Made by a program: the position numbers and the translations under genes. Of a DNA stretch of 64,000 nucleotides, positions 10,637 to 23,529 are shown in pieces. Position 1 is the stretch's first letter. Every line of letters starts with the position of its first letter. The DNA comes from Kudoa neothunni (lineage: Eukaryota > Cnidaria), in assembly GCA_964304625.1 (NCBI GenBank), contig OZ199839.1, forward strand, positions 6,696,001 to 6,760,000, given 5' to 3'. The notes under the pieces are model-generated. The model ran no database searches. It saw only the letters and a program-made list of their open reading frames with translations, and was not told the origin of the DNA.

Positions 10637-13288
10637 GCACCCTTAATCTTAATAGTTTGTGTATTCATAGTTTTGTTAAACATCAACTAAACAAATATAC
10701 GACGAGAAGGTGTTAAGATAAGAATGAAATAATTTCTCCAAAACTTTAAGTTAATCCTTTTTATAGGATTTCTACATGGTGGATTATATTTCCAAACCAG
10801 ACGTCATTACATTAGAAACCAATATGTAATTAATCCCAAGTTAGATATGCGCTCGCGCCATATAAATATTTTTATTCTCTAACGAGATTTGGAGTTAACA
10901 CTTCAACTCATACGTGAAACTTTCATAAAATAATTATCCGAAAATATTTTACAATTATTTTTCTATTTCTATAGAAAGTTAATTTATATAAATATATATC
11001 AGTTCATTTTTAAATTGATATTCAACTTTTTTATTGCTATTTATACGATTAGATAAAGTTAGGGTTGTTCCTGACGTCACTTGTAAACAAATATGGACAT
11101 CTAAACTTTTGGTATTTAAAAGTAATATTGTTCGCGCTTGCGCAAAAATTCTCTGTAATTGATCTAGTGAATATATTTATGAATAAATATTATCTAAATA
11201 ATTTAGGGGAAATTTAATATTGATTATTTAAATGTTAATTTAATCGAATGTGAGTTAAATAAACTACGAAATTATATCAAATAATTGATTAAAATGCAAT
11301 TTTGTAATTGATAAAGGTGATAGATTAATTGTTTTTAATTAAAATTTGCCTTAAAATATGCTCTTAATTTTTTTGTAATTTGAATGTGTAAAGATACTCT
11401 ATATGTCAATAATATTGAATGTTATTATAAATAACGAAATTTTACAAATTGAAAAAGATATTTTGAAATGAGATTTTTTGATTTATTCATTGAGTCGAGT
11501 ATCTGCAATTTTATAATGGTATCGATACTAGCCAAAACTTGGAATATCGCCAGAAAATTAACTAGTTTTAAATTAATTTGATGCAAATAACTTAGATATA
11601 ACTTGGTTTATCAAACGATTATTTAACTTTAAATCAATATTTTACTAATCGATATTTTTTCATATCCAATAGTTTTTTCATTTTTGAACGTAGAATTCTA
11701 TTGTATTTTTTACTTTTTTTGATAATAATATTTTTATAATTAAAAATTGCAAAAATTAAATAATTTTATGTACATTGGGGTAATAACTGTATTGTTTAAA
11801 AGAAGAATAATTAATAATTATTTAATAAATTATTTAATTATGAAATGTGGTTATTTTTATGAATAAATTTATTGCATATACTTAAATTTGTCTTAGATTA
11901 TTTCATGTTGTCAAACATATTTTTAAGATAAAACATACTTTACATTTAAATTAAAATTAAAAAAGTATAAACTTGAAATAAATGTTTTCAATCTCTATCA
12001 AATGCTGATGAGCCCAGTTATATGTTATACAGAATTATAATGGTAACTGGCAATCCACAATAATATGAAAAAAAGCGCACATTGAAAGGACAATAAAATC
12101 GAATCACTCTGATTAAAAACAAAATATTTAAATATACATCTTTTAATATAAATAAAAGCATATTTAGATATAGACACTTTGTAATACATTCAAAAGTGGT
12201 TGGTATCAATATTATTTTTACTTATAAATGAATCAAAATACATTAATTTATATTTTTAATCGCTAAAAATTAAAATTATTTTAATGTAAGTGGAATTTAA
12301 ACTTTACGTAATAAAATTAATAATAAATTAGAATTAAAGAAATATAACGATAAGATCAAAAATTTTTGATAAATAAATCAACATAATCTAAAACAATTTA
12401 GAGAAGAAATAGTTTATTATTTTCAAATGTTAAAAATAATTATTTAATCGTTTACAATCGATTCAAAGCGAAAATCTTCGATAATAAAATATTTAACTTG
12501 GTTGGAGTTTAATTACTCCACCAAACTTTTTTACTTGATTTGACAAACTTGACGATCAATTAAATGGTTATAAAATTATATTTACTTTTATTTTTACTTA
12601 AAATTATAAACATCTATTGTTTTCTCTCTACCTCAAAGGTGATTTTGTAATAAAGGAGATTTTGGAGGATATACAAATTCTAGATTCTTATATTTACGTT
12701 ATTTATATAAACGAAAACTTGGGTAACATATATATTAGATCAATATTGAGATATATGAAACAACAACATAAATTTAATTATTAAATTGAAAAAATTCTTA
12801 ATGCAAAAATATCAATATAAATGTATAATAACATTATTTAATAACTATATAACGTTTACATTAGAAAATAGCATTATTCTGTATATATTTTTCAATCTAT
12901 TATTGTTTAGAAATTAATTATATAAATAAAAAATGATGAGTTTTTTATATATCGTATATAAAACAAAAAACAGACTAAATTAGGGAATTGGGGGCATCAT
13001 AACCCATTTAAAGTTAAATCTAAAATATTAAACGTGTCTTCGAATTATTTTAGTGTTAAAAGATAAAATTGCAAATAAGAGTGAATAATTAATGATCAAT
13101 AAAAGTTTCATCATATAATTCTTTAATTAGATGACGATGCTTATCACGATCGTGAATCAATTTCAAATATGTCTATGTTATATTAAGTTAATTTTGTAGC
13201 GTCCGAAAACCACCAACCATTTTTAAATGCGACTTATAACATTTATTAATTCATTAAATGAATATATCATTTTATTTATATCAAATCA

Positions 13289-13319
<31 letters not shown>

Positions 13320-14283
13320 ATCAAATTTCTCTAATAAGAAAAATATTATACGATGTTGGCTTTGTCTCAGAGTCGATTTTGTTACGATGTGTCGTCGATA
13401 TATATATATATATATAAACATATATATGAAATTTAAAAATATGTTTGTTAAAAAAGATACAGTACTCCTATTCTTATTAGGAGTCAATATAGAGGCAAAA
13501 ATTACTACTCCTTATATTCTATATAAACGAATGTTTAAAAATTAAATGAATAACAATATATTTAGCGTTATGTCACCTTATATTTTGGTTAGATGAAGAA
13601 TGAGAAGTTAAAATCAATGTGTTATATAAACGTAATAAGTCATTTGTTTATTATAAATATGATCTTAAGGCAGATATAAAGTATTATTCGTTTAGTATTA
13701 AATAAAATTAAAAAAAATTAAAAATTAATATAGGGAATGTCGAGATAGAATAATTGTTCTATCAACGAAACGTCGATTTAATATATTAATATGCTTGCGC
13801 AGTTATATTTTGTGCTCTGAATTGATTCTGCCTCTATGAATAAATCGTATAATAGCTATAACAGTTTTTATACATTTATGGAGTGAATTGCATTCAGTGT
13901 ATATTGTGATGGAACATACAGAGGAATTTATTTCTAAATTCATAGGGTAATTCAGGAGAAAATGCTAAATTAGTACCATTAACACATTTAATATTATTTA
14001 ATCGATATTAAGGAAAGTGTATGTGGTCTGTAGATAATGCAAACAGCATTAAAGTGTTAATTTTACGAGTAATATTCCTCATATATGTACTAAGAAATTC
14101 GTACACAAATTAATATTGTGAAGAATTCACACCATATATCAAAAAATATTTGTTTCTAATTTAACTCGTGGACTGTATTTTATTGAATTATTTCGAATAA
14201 GTTTAATTAGCCAATATAGTGTAACATAGCAGTAATCACTTGATATACATTATACAACATATGAAAGGTGAGGTCCAATCTAA
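10637..14283. other. AT-rich spacer with TA microsatellites
   Basis: No coding or RNA gene recognised over 3.6 kb. It contains (TA)n runs at about 13289-13316 and 13398-13420. Short open frames here consist of Ile/Tyr codons from the repeats. Confidence 0.6.
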
Positions 14284-14575
14284 TTGAGGGTTTTTGAATA
14301 TTGCAATATATGCATCAATAAAATCAATATTCGGCTCGATTCTATTCGATATGACGGATATTCCATAGCATACACAGAACGATTATCGGCTCATAGAGTT
14401 TATATTGATCTAAATTATTGTGTGCAGTTGGTGATGTTTTTTAATGTATTCCCTACGTTGAGGTAGTTTATTTATTTCAACTCTCACATCACTTCAAACA
14501 ACTACTAAAATTATTCTAATCATTTTAATTACTTTAAATCTAAAAAACTCATAAACTGTGAACATATGTCTAACT

Positions 14576-15083
14576 TTAGTGCTATAGAGATATCTCATCA
14601 GAAGAGAACAGTGAAGATTGTGATGGAAGCCACAATAGCGATTGTGTAGTCAATGACAAAATTCTACTAGATCTTACCATTCGAGGAAAAACATTTCAAG
14701 CTTTTATCAATCTCAACAATGATTATACACTAATTAGCGATCAATGCTACAGAAAATTGCGCTCGAATCGTGACTTCACATATCGAACATTTTCAACTCG
14801 AAGATCTCAAAAAGCACCAACGGAAAATAACTGTTATAGTGTCATACTTGACTTTACAATTGGTGATGGTGTTTGGAGTTCCCCTTTCCTATTGAATTCA
14901 GGTGCTGAATTCAATGGTGCTGACATCATCATGGGAAGAGATACAGTGGATATCTTGGATTTTTATCTGGGCAAAAAACAAGAATATTATCCACTTGAAA
15001 TGCACGCAAAGGGCCGAATTGTAGTTATGGATGAAATGGGTTTCGATGTTCTTCACTACTATATACCCAAATCCATCCTTTAA
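14576..15083 (+). CDS. Unrecognised coding exon, possibly terminal exon of a small gene
   Basis: An open frame of 168 codons begins directly after a ctttag splice acceptor (14570-14575) and ends at a TAA at 15081-15083. The protein starts with an acidic stretch (SSEENSEDCDGS), followed by two beta-rich halves, one with LDLTIRGKTFQAFINL and one with ILDFTIGDGVWSSPF and ADIIMGRD. Composition and continuity look coding. A possible preceding exon is the open stretch 14284-14429, joining in phase through a GTGATG donor at 14430. The repeated beta pattern and the MGRD motif resemble retropepsin-fold domains, but no Asp-Thr/Ser-Gly active site is visible, so I assign no function. Confidence 0.4.
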
Positions 15084-15480
15084 CACCCACCGTGTATATT
15101 ATTGTCATTGGACAACATTTTAAAACACATGTACTACTGTATAAATATTTTCTGTATGGTGTGGATTGTTTGTGATATTTTTCAAGAAGGAAATAAAAGC
15201 ATTTTTTCATGATCTTAAATTAGTTCCTCCGCTAATGGGATTATTTAGAATTTTTTTATTACATGATAATTTTTATATCCGCAAGTCTACCAATTTTCTT
15301 CTGACTTTATTCCTCACTCTGACTTACAGTAATAAACTCCTAATCCAACCTTCAATATACATTCGTCGAATCTCCATATTTCGTGACAGTCATATGTACA
15401 CAATCAAGTCCAAATAAATGGAAATAACTGTCATTTTTTGTTTAAATAAAATATAACCATGAAAATTTAACAGAAAAACT
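15084..15480. other. Spacer
   Basis: No convincing gene. A plus-strand open frame at 15166-15417 is rich in Phe/Leu/Ile and has no supporting splice sites or motif. Confidence 0.5.
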
Positions 15481-15486
15481 TGAAAT

Positions 15487-17050
15487 TCCTCGACAATTGG
15501 ATTAGTGATAGAACGATATCATCGTCTAAATACATTCAACGAAGCCTTTATTTTGTTAAAAGACAGTCCTGACCGTCTCACAAAGTGATACCTATGAGTA
15601 GCTACGCTATGAATGTATTCAAAATTTGTAACGTTACTATAACCTTTCCAATTATCAGTTATATAGTTGAATTTTCCTGAACTTTTCTTTAGATACAATG
15701 TTCGTTTTAGTTGTTAACTCCAAAAAAGTACTCCCCCTCCCGTCGATCCTACCAAATATCCAATATTGTTTGTTTAAAAGAAGCCTTTAGATGCACTTCG
15801 AACCCGCATAATCGCATAACCGTCGGTCTGCACAGCACATTCTCCATTTAATTTTTCATGAATTCCTGTAATTTATATTGTAATTATGCTTCCTCTTTAG
15901 TTCTTTAAGTTCTGCGACAATTTTACTGAGAGATATGCCAAAATTATTTTTTAAATCCTTCGTATATAATATTCTTAAATTGGATGTTTAAACGAAAAAA
16001 TCAATTTTTCAAAATAGACCCATTTCTTATTAAGTATTTACTTTTACACCTTAGACATTATAACATAACTCTATCATCTAATTTTACGTCTTGAATAAGA
16101 GACACTATATCGGCACCTACACATTTAGTTGTAGATCTTTATAGAGTTAAATTTTTTTAACTTAATTGTTATATAATTGGCATCATTATAAAAATAAGCA
16201 AAATATAACATAAAAGGTTAAATTAGAATATACGTGTAATGTTGGGAAGAAATTTTTGCGTGCTCGGGAAAAATAGGATATATTTTTAATTTGCAAATAT
16301 ATTCATTATGTATTTAGTGAGGGTACTCAATTCCTTTTTAATATTTTGTCTCAAACAAATTGTCAGATATATAGTCGCCCAGGTTCTAGGGTATCTTATT
16401 AATGGAATTCTGGTACTTTCACTTGAATGTTCCTCAAATATATTCTAAGCGAATTGTATAACTTATCACAAAAGAAATTAACCATCGTTAATGGATAAAA
16501 GTTCCATGGATTAATATCAAATATTTTAAATTGGTGTAACCGGGCCAATCGTCCATTCGTACGGTCGAGCCCAACTTGACATCATCTAAAATAATATTTT
16601 CGAGAGTTTATCTGCGTCAAATCTTTTAAATTTCTAAAAAACGTCTCCTTCTTCACCGATTTCACCTATTATTTAATATTACTGACCCTTTAAAAGCTTA
16701 CCTGCACCGTATTTTCTTTTTGAGAGGACGGTTCCATCAATCTGGGCGATTATTTCTTCTTCATCAATTTCAACGGGTTCTTCGTCTAATTTTAATGTCG
16801 TTATGTTCCCAACAATGGGATTTAATTCTAATATTTTTAGATTTGTTGATACATATCGAAATGCGGATGCAAACCTTCATAGGGCATATTTGGATGATGG
16901 CATCAATCGCAATAAAAATTATCCACAAAAAGCCTCGACATTTCAAATATTGTCCTATTTTGAATGAAACATCTTTTCCTGCAAACAATGCACTTGAACA
17001 GGTTCTCGTCGTTTACATCCTTCCTAACCGTCCTGTACATATTCTCACCA
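15487..17050 (-). mobile_element. Merlin (ISXO2/IS1595-like) DNA transposon remnant
   Basis: Minus-strand transposase pieces. At 16930-17050 a zinc-ribbon-like segment (FKCIVCRKRCFIQNRTIFE) resembles the N-terminal CxxC of Merlin transposases. At 16700-16800 comes VEIDEEEIIAQIDGT followed by LSKRKYGAG, the first catalytic-Asp block (EIDE...KRKY). After an apparent intron (16589-16699) comes LGSTVRMDDWPGYTNL at 16520-16586, the second-Asp block (GS-x-D-W-x-x-Y). A second, related second-Asp block (YITDNWKGYSNVTNFEYIH...THRYHFV) lies at 15487-15680. Frames shift and stops interrupt, so it is dead. Two second-Asp blocks imply two partial copies. Plus-strand open frames here (16720-17184) are shadows. 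Confidence 0.65.
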
Positions 17051-20000
17051 TACATACACGTACAAAAATAATGCAAAAATCACACATTTTGGAAAATTTT
17101 TTAAACTTTTTATACTATATTCAAGGTAAAATCAAGAATAACCAGAATCAAACGTTGAAATGGTTTCAGTATTTGCGAGTGTAAATATTTTTGCAAAAAA
17201 ACTATAATACGAACTTTTCTGAATGCTCGCGACAATCGACGAAGATTACACGTATACTGTAATTTAGCCTAATAAATAATATTATAAATATTTTTTGCAT
17301 CAAAGTAATTTCTCATACTCCAAATGCGTCGGTGTTATTTTTTTCCATGACGTGTCCTTATAAGTAAAGATTGTTTATAAAATTGTGTACAATTTTATTT
17401 AATTTATGTATTGTAAAATTTTTGTAGAACTTATTAAATTTATGTAACAATATATTACTAAAATTTTACTTTTATTGTATTTTTTTATATTTTAAATGTA
17501 GCTTTCTTAAAAAAAAGGTCAAAAAATTAATTCGTGAAGAATTCGTTCAGCCCTCTGTGGAACTGGAACGGAACCTGGGGCCTTTTGGACCCCAAAGTAG
17601 TTTTAAATTGATTATAATGTGTTACTTATTCTTTCGAAACACTTTACATTTATGTTATTTGCATTAAATTGCGATATTTATAACTTACTAAACTTTGAAA
17701 AAAAATTAACAAAATTTCGCATTGAACATGAAATAAAAAATTACACTCCAACGAAATTGGGGGTTTTCTGACCCCTAGTTTTTATTTTACGATAGTTAAT
17801 AAAAAAATATTTCAAAATGCCATACAAATTTTAGGCAATTTCTTCCGGGTAAATTTCGAGAAAAAGATGATTCGTTGGGTCAGTTAATCCTCCCGAAGTC
17901 AATTCGACAAGCTAATATAACACATCGTACAAGCTCGCTGAACGATAAAATCAACTGTGATAGATGTTGTATGTTTAAAATGCAAATTCTTAGGCATTTA
18001 ATCTATTTATACTGTTTCTATTATCCATTATTTGTTAACAATAAAATGATCAGAAGGTAACTAAAACACCCGATTCATATTGTTCCCTAAGAGATCGAAA
18101 TAGTGGAACCAAACCTTAAGAAAGTACTCCACAAATTTTTACTCGCCACAACGATAAATAATAAATAATCGATGCATTAGTTGTGAGGATATATGGGTTG
18201 ATTTAATTATTATATTAAGTATAATCAGTGGTCAAAATAAAAATCTGTTGACTTCGATATTCAAATTATTTTGTTTATACGCGACGCAAATCTTAGTGTA
18301 AATACGACAGATATTTTTCGATCAATTTTTATTTAATTTACATGAGACTATGTAATTTTTATTGCATTTAAAGATGCAACAAAATCCTGGAGTTAATGTG
18401 ACCCCCAAAGCAGCAAGTGTATAATCTATTTGGGGAACTTGAAAGGTAAATCAATTAATTATATTGTCGTGTTTATTAAGGAAAATTTTTGCTATGATGC
18501 ACAATGAAAAACTCTCCATTATCTATAAAATAATACAACGATTTTTAACGAAGCTAATTATCGTAGGATTAGTATAGAATTACTTGATTTATTTTCAACT
18601 GATTCTGACAATATATTTATTCTCTTCCGTGTAACTTCAAAAAATTATATTTTTTTCTTGCATATGAAATAAAGAAAACCTTTGGTATTTTTTACCCCCC
18701 AAATCCATCGGTGGTAAGTCGATTTTAAGTATATTAGAGGGTTACGCCATATAGTGACATTTAATGTTAAGGAGTTAAGTTAGATAATTAGAAGTCAGCG
18801 ATTATCATCTTATCTCTGCAATGTGTATATTAACTTTGTTTTAAGAAGGAGATATGTATTTATTACTATCAACGTTCAGTTAGGTATGCTTAGCCTTTCT
18901 GTATTCTTATAGATTCGAATAATACAATTTTTTATATACAAAAATCACATATTTGTATATGAAATATATGTGTTAATATTTTAAAAAATTTTCAAGACCC
19001 ACTGCAATAGTGAATAACTGACAGGATGAATTTAAGGAAATCACCATTACGGCTCATCATCAATATTCTTCATAATTATCCCCGTAAATCATCAAATATG
19101 GTTGTTTTTTGCTTTGATTTTTAATAATCACTGACAAAATTTATTACATCTAGCTTTAATATGCTACTTAAAATATACTGAGATTTTCTTTCATATGGAA
19201 TATTTACATTATCTCATAATTGTAAAATTCCTATATTCAGGAAAAATAAGGTTTAAATGTCTATCAATTTAATCAATAAATAATATCAAAAATTAAATTA
19301 ATTAAGAAAATGTTATTTTAATAAGGCTCGTCTATTTAATAAAAGATTAAAGAATTTTGTAGAAATTTTTGAAGACCATTATTTTTCAATCCCCAACTTA
19401 GAAACCAAACAAATGAGAAAATTCTGAGGAATTTCTTTTCTGGAATAATTACTTATCGACTCCCTTAGGATTAATCAATCTCCCTTGTGCCAGGACTTAA
19501 CAGCCTGACCCCTTATTTGTCGGATTTCGTTTCTTAGGGGATAACTAAGTGTCATGGCGAAATAATATAATAATTCTGTGTTAATTACAATTTCGACGAA
19601 GAAAGATATGTGATAATATTACTGATAGAAATTATCACTGTATTACGAAACTCACATCTTTCACATGAGAAAAATATAGATTAACCGTGTGATGATATCT
19701 GCTATACATTTCAATATGTGTTGTAAGGATGCTCAGAGCTCACATAAGGCAAATAATGTATTTGTTAGGTTGGATTAGGCTTCAGGTGGTTTAAAAAATA
19801 TCCCGAGTAAAATAGCTGATTAATAGACAATTAGCATTTTTAATATCATTAAACGGCGAGCTTAGCCAAAATAACAAACAAAACAACATCAAACACATAA
19901 CAAGACTTGGAAATTTCACAAAGTTACAGAAAATAAACGGATAAATCAAGATTTATCCCCGATAAATGAAATCGTCATCCACTGCGAAAATCACCGCATT

Positions 20001-20321
20001 TAACACTGACATGTTATATTTTTTAATCCGAAAAATTACATTATGGGTGTTTTCAAAATATTAAGAAGATTTCGGTCGGGTGGGCAGTTCCCATATTCGT
20101 GTTAATCTAGCCTATTTAATATCCTCAGTTCATAAAAAAACTGAGAATTAATGTAATATAAACCAAACAACTTGTAAGTAACACTGATATTATAAAATCA
20201 GTCATTAAGGATCGAAACCGCTTACCGTTTATTATGTACAGTGGGATAGAATAAGAATAATAACCGATTAACGAATCGTTCAAATCTCCATCTCGAACCT
20301 AAGGCGCATTCATAATTCAAA
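17051..20321. other. AT-rich spacer with several GGGG...CCCC palindromes
   Basis: No gene recognised. Short G-rich palindromes occur at 17577-17593 (ggggccttttggacccc), 17759-17775 and about 18388-18405, with a C6 run near 18695. gccctctg lies near 17550 and ttagagggtta near 18734. These look like worn piggyBac-type terminal sequences (compare 28.8 and 50.6 kb), but I could not pair two clean ends. Confidence 0.4.
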
Positions 20322-23300
20322 ATGAAGGATAGTTCAATTTGGTTTATCCAACCGAATCACAACTACATATATGATCATTATGTGTGTGAAGAAGGTATAT
20401 AGAATAGTTGGAGTTTATTCAGCCGATAATATTGATTAATAAAACTACACTTATTTTGTTGCTTATATAGGCAGTCGAATAATTCTGTACGTGGATTTTT
20501 ATCAATTCCAAGGACAGGTGGATATCTACACCAACAATCCTGTGGTTCAAAGTAAAATCAATAAATTAGAATTTCATCGACACATCTATAAGAAGGTAGG
20601 AAGATTTTTATTTGTTTTTTGATGATTGGTTTTACTTATTAAATTATAAAAATAAATATATTCTAGTTGAGTGGATCATATTGCGATGACAGTCATGCAG
20701 AATTTATCTTAAATTTAAAAAAGCCTGGCTCATTTCATTTTTATGTGTTGAAAAAGGATTCCCATCCTTTGAGTGAATCATCAGTGGAGTTTATTCTTCA
20801 AAACAAGGGACCGTTTAACAAGTAATAGGCAGATTTGTTGAGTTGGTATAGCTCGGATTTTGTAGATATGAAAATGAACTGAAAAATGTGTGTTGCGCCG
20901 GTATGATAGTAGTAGAACCGTTGATCAGGATTTCAAACGGAACTACAACCACGGTGGATGTGCTTCGGATGCAAACCAACATCACTAAATGTCTTGGAAA
21001 ATTAGGTGATTGGGAGAGTAGATTGGCCGTAGCGGCAAACACCGACTACAATGCTATTCATCTCACTCCTGTGCAGGAACTTGGTTCATCCAATTCGAAC
21101 TATTCTATCAGTGACCATTTCAAATTGGACAATCGTTACGGTGGTGGTTTCGTAGCTGAAAAACTTCCACCTGTCATCACCTCTTTACACAAACACTTCA
21201 AATGTATCATCACAGATGTGGTGTTGAATCATATCTCGTCGGATTCTCCCTTTCTATTTGAGAATCCTGGCATCGCTTACAACTTGGAGAGTAGTTCCCA
21301 TCTAAAACCTGCGTGGTTGGTCGATAGAGCTATCAGGCATTTCACAAAAGATATAGTTGATGGAAAATATCGCAAAGATTACCTTTCGTGTGAAGTTTTT
21401 AAAAAGAAACAAGGGATCGATCATGCAATGCATATTTTCAGGTTTTCGCATTATTTGATGGATTGGTTTTAAGTATTTTGTAAATGTAGGACAAGAATCC
21501 TTCCCGAGCTGCACTTGGAAGATTATTTTGTGGTGGATGTGGAGACTGCCTTAGAGGGGGTAAGAAAAATACTTAGTTACTCTACCAGCAACAAGCTTGC
21601 AGCTTGTAAATCGGTGGATAATTGTACTGAAAAGAACGTGCGAGATTTTTTTCATCCAGCCAAATGGATTATCAGAAACAGCGGAGTCGAATTAGATTAC
21701 CTCAGGGTGATTGCTAAATATCTACCTAACTACTTTAAAAAGTATCTCGATTTCTATTTGTCTATTTGTTTTGCTTACCCTATAATTTAGTTGTGATATT
21801 TCCAGCAATGAAATAGACAAAGCTTTAGAAGCATTAGAAGTGGATTTGTTTAAGGAAAACGAACAGTGTAGAAACGAATTTCGAGGTCCCATACTCGACA
21901 AAATTGTTGACAACATAAAAGGTGGTGCTTATTACCGTTTCCTTGACCATTCCAACGGTGGAAAACAATTATCAACTGATTACCCTATTGTGGATCATTA
22001 TTTCTCCGATGTGTCAACTATTATGAATGCTATCACCAGTATCGAACACGATATGGAACTTTTGGATTGGTACGACAATGAGGTGATTGCCAAGAAGAAA
22101 CCTTCCAAATTAAACGGAAAATGCATAGTAGCACATCAAGGATGGACGTTTGGCGGTTCTACTGAAAACTTTGCTCTTCCCTCCTCAAGGGTATATTTGA
22201 TGAGAGAGTTGGTGGTTTGGGGAGATAGTGTCAAACTCAATTATGGCAACTCCCCCAAAGATTCACCTAAACTGTGGACACATATAACTCAATATGTTGC
22301 TGAAATGGCAAAAATTTTTGACGGATTTCGTTTGGACAATTGTCATAGTACACCACTCCATGTACTTGAACCGTTGATTGATGAGGCTCGTAAGGTCAAA
22401 CCGAATTTAATCATCGTTGCGGAATTGTTCACCAACTCCGAACAACTTGACAATTATTTTGTCAATCGCATCGGTATCACTTGTCTTGTGAGAGAACGAA
22501 TGGTTGCAAATACCCCAAAAGAATTCTGTCGACTTGTTCACAGATTCGGCGGGAAACCTGTTGCCTCATTCTACGACGACTCTCAAACCATTATGGAATC
22601 CTCCATGGTTAAAGCTATGTTTACCGATCTCACTCACGATAATCCTTGTCCTTATACTGTATTTTTTCTTTTTTATAAATTAATTTCTTTATTAATCTGT
22701 TCGTTAGCTTCCAAAAAATATTTACTCCTTTATTAAATATAATCTAGACTGTAGTGTCCCTTTAAATCGGTCAAATAAATAAATATTTACATAATAAAAA
22801 GATATAATTAAACTTTTAAATCATTGCTTATAAGCGATGTGCAATAAGTTTTTAGACATAATTTACGCGGGAACACCGCGAAAGTTCTTTAGATTTTCAG
22901 AAGGCTATTTGTCTGATTAAAAATATACTCAATTGTTTATGAATAGATTTGATTGTTTTTTAAGCCAATAAAAAATTTCGGACAAGCTTATTATTTTATT
23001 GATCTATTTAGAAATTTTCCCCCTTCGACTATCTCCCCACACTTGGATTTGTGAGCATGTCTACATGCGCAATTGCCTCCGTGAGGGGTTACGATGAATT
23101 GGTTCCCTATCATGTAACTACACCTCAATATTACTAATTGTTGTCAAGCGACAATAATAAATGCGGTTCAATTTTTCTACTCTATATATCATAGATCAAT
23201 GTTGTGGATGAGGAAAGAAAGTACGGAAAGTGGGCCAGTGATATATCGCTTGATTGTGCGATTCTAGAGGGACGAAGGGTTCTCAACCAATATCACGATC

Positions 23301-23489
23301 AATTGCATTTGGAAGGTTATTCTCAGGTATATTAATAATAATACTAAGCTTAATTGATATCTTTTGACTTCTACTAAATTTTTCGCTCCTTTTTTCATAA
23401 ATTCGTCTAATTTATTTATATTTAATTTATTCATTTGAAAATTTTAGATTATAAATATTAAATACGTTATTGATTTTATATATTAAGTC

Positions 23490-23529
<40 letters not shown>

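Noticed and set aside
13258-13545. Overlapping plus and minus open frames rich in Ile/Tyr
   Set aside because: They are translations of (TA)n microsatellites with no splice or domain support.
14576-15083. Reading this exon as a fragment of a retroelement protease
   Set aside because: The catalytic motif is absent and no neighbouring retroelement domains or LTRs were recognised, so the similarity is too weak to name.
16720-17184. 154-codon plus-strand open frame
   Set aside because: It lies antisense to recognisable Merlin transposase blocks and matches nothing itself.
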